From Saprospiraceae bacterium (lineage in GTDB: Bacteria; Bacteroidota; Bacteroidia; Chitinophagales; Saprospiraceae), in NCBI GenBank assembly GCA_014379065.1, contig JACMMM010000401.1, forward strand, positions 1 through 17,802: 17,802 nucleotides of DNA. The letters run 5' to 3'. This document shows, in pieces, positions 13,735 to 17,802 of this stretch. Numbering within the stretch: position 1 is the stretch's first letter; every line of letters starts with the position of its first letter. A program made the translations under genes and the position numbers. The notes beneath the pieces are model-generated. The model was given only the letters and a program-made list of their open reading frames with translations, searched no databases and was not told where the DNA came from.

Positions 13735-13764
13735 TTGAAAAAACTTCCTGAAACTTGCCGCATC

Positions 13765-14280
13765 ATGTTACAAACCGAACGTCTTTTTCTGGTCCCTGCC
13801 AATTTGCCCATGCTCGAAGCCATTGCGGACGAAGATTGGCCAACGCTTTCGGCATTGTTGGGCGGGGTTGATTTTGCCGAACATTGGCTGCACTTCCCAG
13901 AGGCAATGATCTGGATGCGCGATTTTTTGCGCGAACATGAGGCTGACCTGGGTTGGTGGAACTTCCTCATTGTGCATCGTCGAGACGTGCGGCTCATCGG
14001 TACTTGCGGCTACAAAGGTACGCCGAGCATCGCGGGCGAAGTTGAAATCGGTTACGAGATTGCCGAGCTTTATCAAGGCCAGGGCCTGGCAACTGAGGCG
14101 GCCCGCGCTTTGGTGGAAAATGCATTTGTGCACGAATCGGTGAAACTTGTGACGGCGCACACGCTGGCTGAAAAAAATGCTTCCAATCATTTGCTCCAAA
14201 AGATTGGTTTTCAATTCATTGATGAACATATTGACATAGAAGACGGGAAGATTTGGGAATGGAGATTGGAAAAGAATTGA
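13765..14280 (+). CDS. GNAT family N-acetyltransferase (RimJ/RimL-like)
   Basis: Predicted acetyl-CoA-dependent N-acetyltransferase of 171 residues. The N-terminus 'MLQTERLFLVPA' is the usual first strand of RimJ/RimL-like members, and this fixes the start at ATG 13765 rather than the TTG at 13735 in the same frame. The acetyl-CoA pyrophosphate loop is 'YQGQGLATEA' at 103-112 (Q-G-x-G-x-A pattern), preceded by the strand 'GEVEIGYEIA' (91-100). The late motif NASNHLLQKIGFQ is at 138-150. The acceptor, whether protein N-terminus or small molecule, cannot be told. It is divergent from gmhA and followed 59 bases later by a secreted-protein gene, with only a weak hairpin between. Confidence 0.88.
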   Translation: MLQTERLFLVPANLPMLEAIADEDWPTLSALLGGVDFAEHWLHFPEAMIWMRDFLREHEADLGWWNFLIVHRRDVRLIGTCGYKGTPSIAGEVEIGYEIAELYQGQGLATEAARALVENAFVHESVKLVTAHTLAEKNASNHLLQKIGFQFIDEHIDIEDGKIWEWRLEKN

Positions 14281-14339
14281 GGAATTTTAAGCTGAAAGCC
14301 GCTGTTTTTCCTTTATTTTGTGGAACATTTTTTTAGGCT

Positions 14340-16241
14340 ATGCGGTACTTACTACTTTCCATTTCGTTAGCGTGTGCTTGCACGCTTTCTTCCCAGAACA
14401 TCAACGTAAGCTTTCTTGGCAAGATGACTTATGGCAATCAAAAGCTTGCCAACCTTTGGGGCTACGCCTCCGATGGAAATGAGTATGCACTCGTCGGAAC
14501 CCGCAACGGCTTCAGCATTGAGGACGTGACCAATCCCAGTGCCCCTACCCATATTGTACAGCTTTCGGTGCCTAGTAGTGATTGGCGGGAGATAAAAACC
14601 TACCAAAATTATGCTTATTCCGTGTCTGAGGGCGGAGGCGGAGTTTTTATTGTTGATTTGACCGAACTGCCCAACGCGCCGCTTCAAAGTGATTATCACA
14701 ACTATTATGGTGATGGTGCTATCAATGGATTGTTGTTAAGTGCACATGCCCTGCATGTTGACGAAACAGAAGGCTTCCTATATGTGTATGGCAGTCAATT
14801 GAGCAATAGTAGCAACTTGGGAAGGCCCTTGATTTTTGACCTGGCCGACCCATTCAACCCTGTGTACGTGGGCGTTTACACGGCGCCCTTTACCAGCAAA
14901 TATGTACACGATGGCTATGCCGATGGCAATTTCATGTACTCCGCACATATCTTCGAAGGCAAGGTTGCCATCGTGGACATGACCAACAAGAACAGCCCCA
15001 ACACCCTTGCCACTTTTACCACCCCCAATGCATTTCCACACAACACCTGGCGGAACGGCAATTACCTTTTTACGACCGACGAGGTAAGCGGCTCGTTTCT
15101 AACGGCCTATGACATCTCGGATTTGGATGACGTCATCGAGGTAGGCCGTATCCAAAGCAACCCGGGTTCAGGCTCTATTGTACACAATACATATATCCAA
15201 GATGATTACGCCATTACTTCATGGTACAAAGATGGTTTTACCATTGTAGATGTGTCCCGGCCTGAAAACCTCGTCCAGGTAGGCAATTACGATACCTACC
15301 CTAACGATCAGGGAAATGGTTTTTCAGGCTGTTGGGGCGTTTATCCATATCTTCCTTCCGGCAATATTTTGGCTTCCAATATAACGAATATCAATGGGGT
15401 AGACGGTGAACTTTGGATACTTGACCCAAGCTATGTGCGGGCCTGCTACCTAGAGGGAAAAATCACAAAAGCCTCTGATGGAACCCCTTTGCAGGCAGCA
15501 AGGATCGAGGTGCTCAGCCCGCCGCTTAGTGTGCCCAGCAATGCTGGCGGCTTTTACAAAACAGGCTGGCATGAAAGCGGCGACTTTGATGTGAAAGTAA
15601 GTAAAACAGGCTATCAAACCTGGAACGGCACGGTAACGCTTTCTCATGGGGTGGTTACTACGCTCAATGTAGCGCTCTTGGCCCCGGCAGCGGTGGAAAT
15701 GCTTCGATTTGATGCTGTTGTAGAAGGCAATGGTGCGCGCCTGACCTGGGCTACGGCCACCGAACGAGACAACCAGGGTTTTGAAGTGCAGCACAGCATC
15801 GGCGCTACAGGGCATTGGCAAAAAATAGGTTTCGTGCCGGGGAGAGGCGATTCAGACCTGCTTTCCGAATACAGTTTCGATGTTCAAAACCTCCCACCCG
15901 GTCGGCATTTTTTCCGGCTGCGGCAAATAGACTTTGATGGGAAAGAAACGCTCACCGATGTAAAAACCATTCAAATCCGCAACCTTGCTTTTCAGGCTGA
16001 AATGCTCCCCAACGCAACTTCCAACCGTTGCACCCTCCATCTTTTTTCGGAAAAACCAATGAACGTCACCGTTGAAATTCTTGATGTCACAGGCTACCGA
16101 ATGGGGATATCCTGGGATTTTGAAATCGAAAAAGAAATAGCCTTGCCCATAGATGCCTCCATTCTGCCTGCTGGGGTTTACTATGCGCACATCATTACTG
16201 AAATCGGTGATGATGAGGTGGTGCGCTGGGTAAAAAAGTGA
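14340..16241 (+). CDS. Secreted choice-of-anchor-B family protein with T9SS sorting domain (copy 1)
   Basis: Exported protein of 633 residues. The signal peptide is at about 1-19 (MRYLLLSISLACACTLSSQ). The choice-of-anchor-B/LVIVD-like propeller is at about 25-360, with NLWGYASDGNEYALVGT (38-54), SSDWREIKTYQNYAYSVSEGGGG (79-101), and repeated 'IVD(M/V)(T/S)' strands. A carboxypeptidase-regulatory-like beta-sandwich is at about 370-448 (LEGKITKASDGTPL). An FN3-like or linker region is at about 450-545. The T9SS type A C-terminal domain is at about 552-633 (LPAGVYYAHI, ending VVRWVKK). The family is known by domain name only; a cell-surface or extracellular binding role is inferred. The next gene is a tandem paralogue of the same plan, at a constant offset of 1994 bases. 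Confidence 0.87.
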   Translation: MRYLLLSISLACACTLSSQNINVSFLGKMTYGNQKLANLWGYASDGNEYALVGTRNGFSIEDVTNPSAPTHIVQLSVPSSDWREIKTYQNYAYSVSEGGGGVFIVDLTELPNAPLQSDYHNYYGDGAINGLLLSAHALHVDETEGFLYVYGSQLSNSSNLGRPLIFDLADPFNPVYVGVYTAPFTSKYVHDGYADGNFMYSAHIFEGKVAIVDMTNKNSPNTLATFTTPNAFPHNTWRNGNYLFTTDEVSGSFLTAYDISDLDDVIEVGRIQSNPGSGSIVHNTYIQDDYAITSWYKDGFTIVDVSRPENLVQVGNYDTYPNDQGNGFSGCWGVYPYLPSGNILASNITNINGVDGELWILDPSYVRACYLEGKITKASDGTPLQAARIEVLSPPLSVPSNAGGFYKTGWHESGDFDVKVSKTGYQTWNGTVTLSHGVVTTLNVALLAPAAVEMLRFDAVVEGNGARLTWATATERDNQGFEVQHSIGATGHWQKIGFVPGRGDSDLLSEYSFDVQNLPPGRHFFRLRQIDFDGKETLTDVKTIQIRNLAFQAEMLPNATSNRCTLHLFSEKPMNVTVEILDVTGYRMGISWDFEIEKEIALPIDASILPAGVYYAHIITEIGDDEVVRWVKK

Positions 16242-16258
16242 GCAGTCGAAGAAGCTGG

Positions 16259-16297
16259 AAAGAACTGTGGCTTGGTTAGCAATTTTGGTTCTTTTTC
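16259..16297 (+). terminator. Possible weak terminator between the tandem paralogues
   Basis: Perfect 7-base arms AAAGAAC (16259-16265) and GTTCTTT (16288-16294) enclose a 22-base loop and run into TTC. The stem is AT-rich, so termination would be partial at best. Confidence 0.35.
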
Positions 16298-16333
16298 ACC
16301 CTTAAAGCCAGATTTCAACCAATTTTTTAGGCT

Positions 16334-17802
16334 ATGCGATTCTTACTAATGCTTTTTTTGCTAGCATCCGCTTGGACGCTTCCGGCACAGAATATCAATG
16401 TGAACTACCAAGGCACATTCACTTATTTTTATCAACCCCTTTCCAATCTTTGGGGCTATGCTGCTGACGGAAATGAGTATGCACTTGTGGGCGGCAAAAA
16501 CAGCTTCAGCATAGTAAACGTGACCGACCCAACTTCGCCTTCTGAGATTGTTGCAATTGCTGGGAATGCCAGTGACTGGCGAGAGGTAAAGACCTACCAA
16601 CATTATGCTTATGTCGTTTCTGAAGGCGGCGGTGGGTTATTAATTGCTGACTTGACCGAATTGCCAAATTCGCTTCCGGGTTCTGCCTATAATGCCTATT
16701 TTGGTGATGGCGCTATCAACGGCCTATTGCATAAGGCTCATAGCCTGCATATTGATGAAACCGAAGGGTACCTGTATATATATGGCAGCTACTTGAGTGA
16801 TAATAGCAATCAAGGACGGCCATTAATCTTTGACCTGGCCGACCCATTCCACTCGACTTATGTTGGCGTTTATGCTGCACCATCAGGCAGCCAGTACGTA
16901 CACGATGGGTATGCAGACAGCGATATGATGTATTCTGCCCACATCACTAGTGGCAATGTTTCCATCGTGGATATGACCAACAAGAACAACCCCAACACCC
17001 TTGCCACTTTTACCACCCCCCACGCATTCACACACAACACTTGGTTAAATGGCAACTATCTTTTTACAACGGACGAAGTAAGCAGTGCATTCCTCACAGC
17101 GTATGATATCTCGGATTTAAGCGACATCATGGAGCTCGACCGCATCCAAAGTAACCCTGGCTCTGGCGTTATCGTCCACAACACCTACATCCGCGATGAT
17201 TATGCCATAACTTCTTGGTTTAAAGACGGGTTCACCATTGTGGACGTGTCACGCCCCCAAAACCTTATCCAGGTAGGCAACTATGATACCTATCCTGATG
17301 ACCAAGGCAATGGTTTCTCAGGCTGTTGGGGCGTTTATCCCTACCTCCCCTCGGGAAATATTTTGGCTTCCAATATAACGAATATCAATGGGGTCCACGG
17401 TGAGCTTTGGATACTTGAGCCAACTTATGTACGAGCCTGTTATTTGGAAGGCAAAATTACAAAGGCTTCTGACGGGCTCCCATTGCTTGGCGCAAGGATA
17501 GAGATACCGGACATCTCGATAAGCGAGGCCAGCAATGCAGGTGGTTTGTATAAAACGGGTTACCATGAAAGCGGTGACTACGATGTGACGATAAGCAAAA
17601 CGGGCTATCAAACCTGGAACGGCACGGTAACGCTTTCTCATGGGGTGGTTACTACGCTCAATATAGCGCTTTTGACACCCTCAGCCGTCGAAATGCTTCG
17701 CTTCGATGCTGTTTCAGATAACAATAATGTGCGGTTGACTTGGGCTACGGCCCAGGAACGAGACAACTCGGGCTTTGAAGTGCAGCACAGCATCGGCGCT
17801 AC
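16334..17802 (+). CDS. Secreted choice-of-anchor-B family protein (copy 2), 3' end outside the window
   Basis: Starts at ATG 16334 in the context TTTTTTAGGCTATGCG, shared with copy 1, and stays open to the window edge (489 complete codons). It begins MRFLLMLFLLASAWTLPAQ, a signal peptide, followed by the same domains as copy 1: NLWGYAADGNEYALVGG, ASDWREVKTYQHYAYVVSEGG, DDYAITSWFKDGFTIVDVSRP, and the carboxypeptidase-regulatory-like LEGKITKASDGLPL. The FN3-like region is cut at 'FEVQHSIGA'. By analogy with copy 1, about 145 residues including a T9SS domain are missing. Alignment with copy 1 keeps a constant offset of 1994 bases from start to edge. Stretches of complete DNA identity alternate with clearly diverged ones, which suggests duplication with later gene conversion. 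Confidence 0.87.
   Translation, partial: MRFLLMLFLLASAWTLPAQNINVNYQGTFTYFYQPLSNLWGYAADGNEYALVGGKNSFSIVNVTDPTSPSEIVAIAGNASDWREVKTYQHYAYVVSEGGGGLLIADLTELPNSLPGSAYNAYFGDGAINGLLHKAHSLHIDETEGYLYIYGSYLSDNSNQGRPLIFDLADPFHSTYVGVYAAPSGSQYVHDGYADSDMMYSAHITSGNVSIVDMTNKNNPNTLATFTTPHAFTHNTWLNGNYLFTTDEVSSAFLTAYDISDLSDIMELDRIQSNPGSGVIVHNTYIRDDYAITSWFKDGFTIVDVSRPQNLIQVGNYDTYPDDQGNGFSGCWGVYPYLPSGNILASNITNINGVHGELWILEPTYVRACYLEGKITKASDGLPLLGARIEIPDISISEASNAGGLYKTGYHESGDYDVTISKTGYQTWNGTVTLSHGVVTTLNIALLTPSAVEMLRFDAVSDNNNVRLTWATAQERDNSGFEVQHSIGA

Noticed and set aside
14340..14400. Lipoprotein signal in choice-of-anchor-B copy 1 (two Cys near the signal end)
   Set aside because: The residues before each Cys do not fit a lipobox, copy 2 lacks both Cys, and the T9SS C-terminal domain already explains surface targeting.

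Overview
The window comes from a Bacteroidota chromosome, most likely of the Saprospiria (Haliscomenobacter/Lewinella-like). The clues are an ExbB/ExbD/TonB set with the N-terminal 'FA(D/N)RN(K/R)AYGAYQLRR' segment typical of Bacteroidota TonB, secreted proteins ending in type IX secretion (T9SS) C-terminal domains, starts without Shine-Dalgarno sequences, one good TAnnTTTG-type promoter, and many short palindromic or heptad repeats between genes. The genus is inference.

Layout. Positions 1-900 hold two minus-strand tRNA-Ser genes, CGA (cut by the window edge) and GGA. Between them is a GIY-YIG nuclease gene broken by one stop codon at the first catalytic Tyr, and the whole block is embedded in GC-rich palindromic repeats. 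Then come dgkA (984-1352) and a 432-bp gap with a long inverted repeat.

Positions 1785-6713 form an energy-transduction locus: exbB-exbD-exbD-tonB, a terminator, then a second exbD-tonB pair without its own exbB. These proteins use the proton gradient of the inner membrane to drive TonB-dependent outer-membrane transporters. The second pair looks like a duplication of the exbD2-tonB end of the first. A heptad-repeat cruciform and a strong terminator close the locus.

Positions 6984-11778 hold a Tat-exported Gfo/Idh/MocA oxidoreductase and a 1117-residue secreted Asp-box protein with SdrD-B-like, DUF11-like, DUF7619-like and T9SS domains. Positions 11857-14280 hold a family 2 glycosyltransferase, convergent with gmhA (heptose synthesis), which is divergent from a GNAT acetyltransferase. 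The glycosyltransferase carries palindromic repeats inserted in frame.

Positions 14340 to the end hold two tandem paralogues of a secreted choice-of-anchor-B (LVIVD-like) protein. The second is cut by the window edge. The copies are collinear and contain patches of perfect DNA identity that suggest recombination between them.

I found no phage genes, transposase, CRISPR array or obvious defence system. The most unusual signals are the in-frame repeat invasion of the glycosyltransferase, the nonsense codon in the GIY-YIG gene, the duplicated exbD-tonB module with its shared leader motif, and the patchy identity of the tandem T9SS genes.
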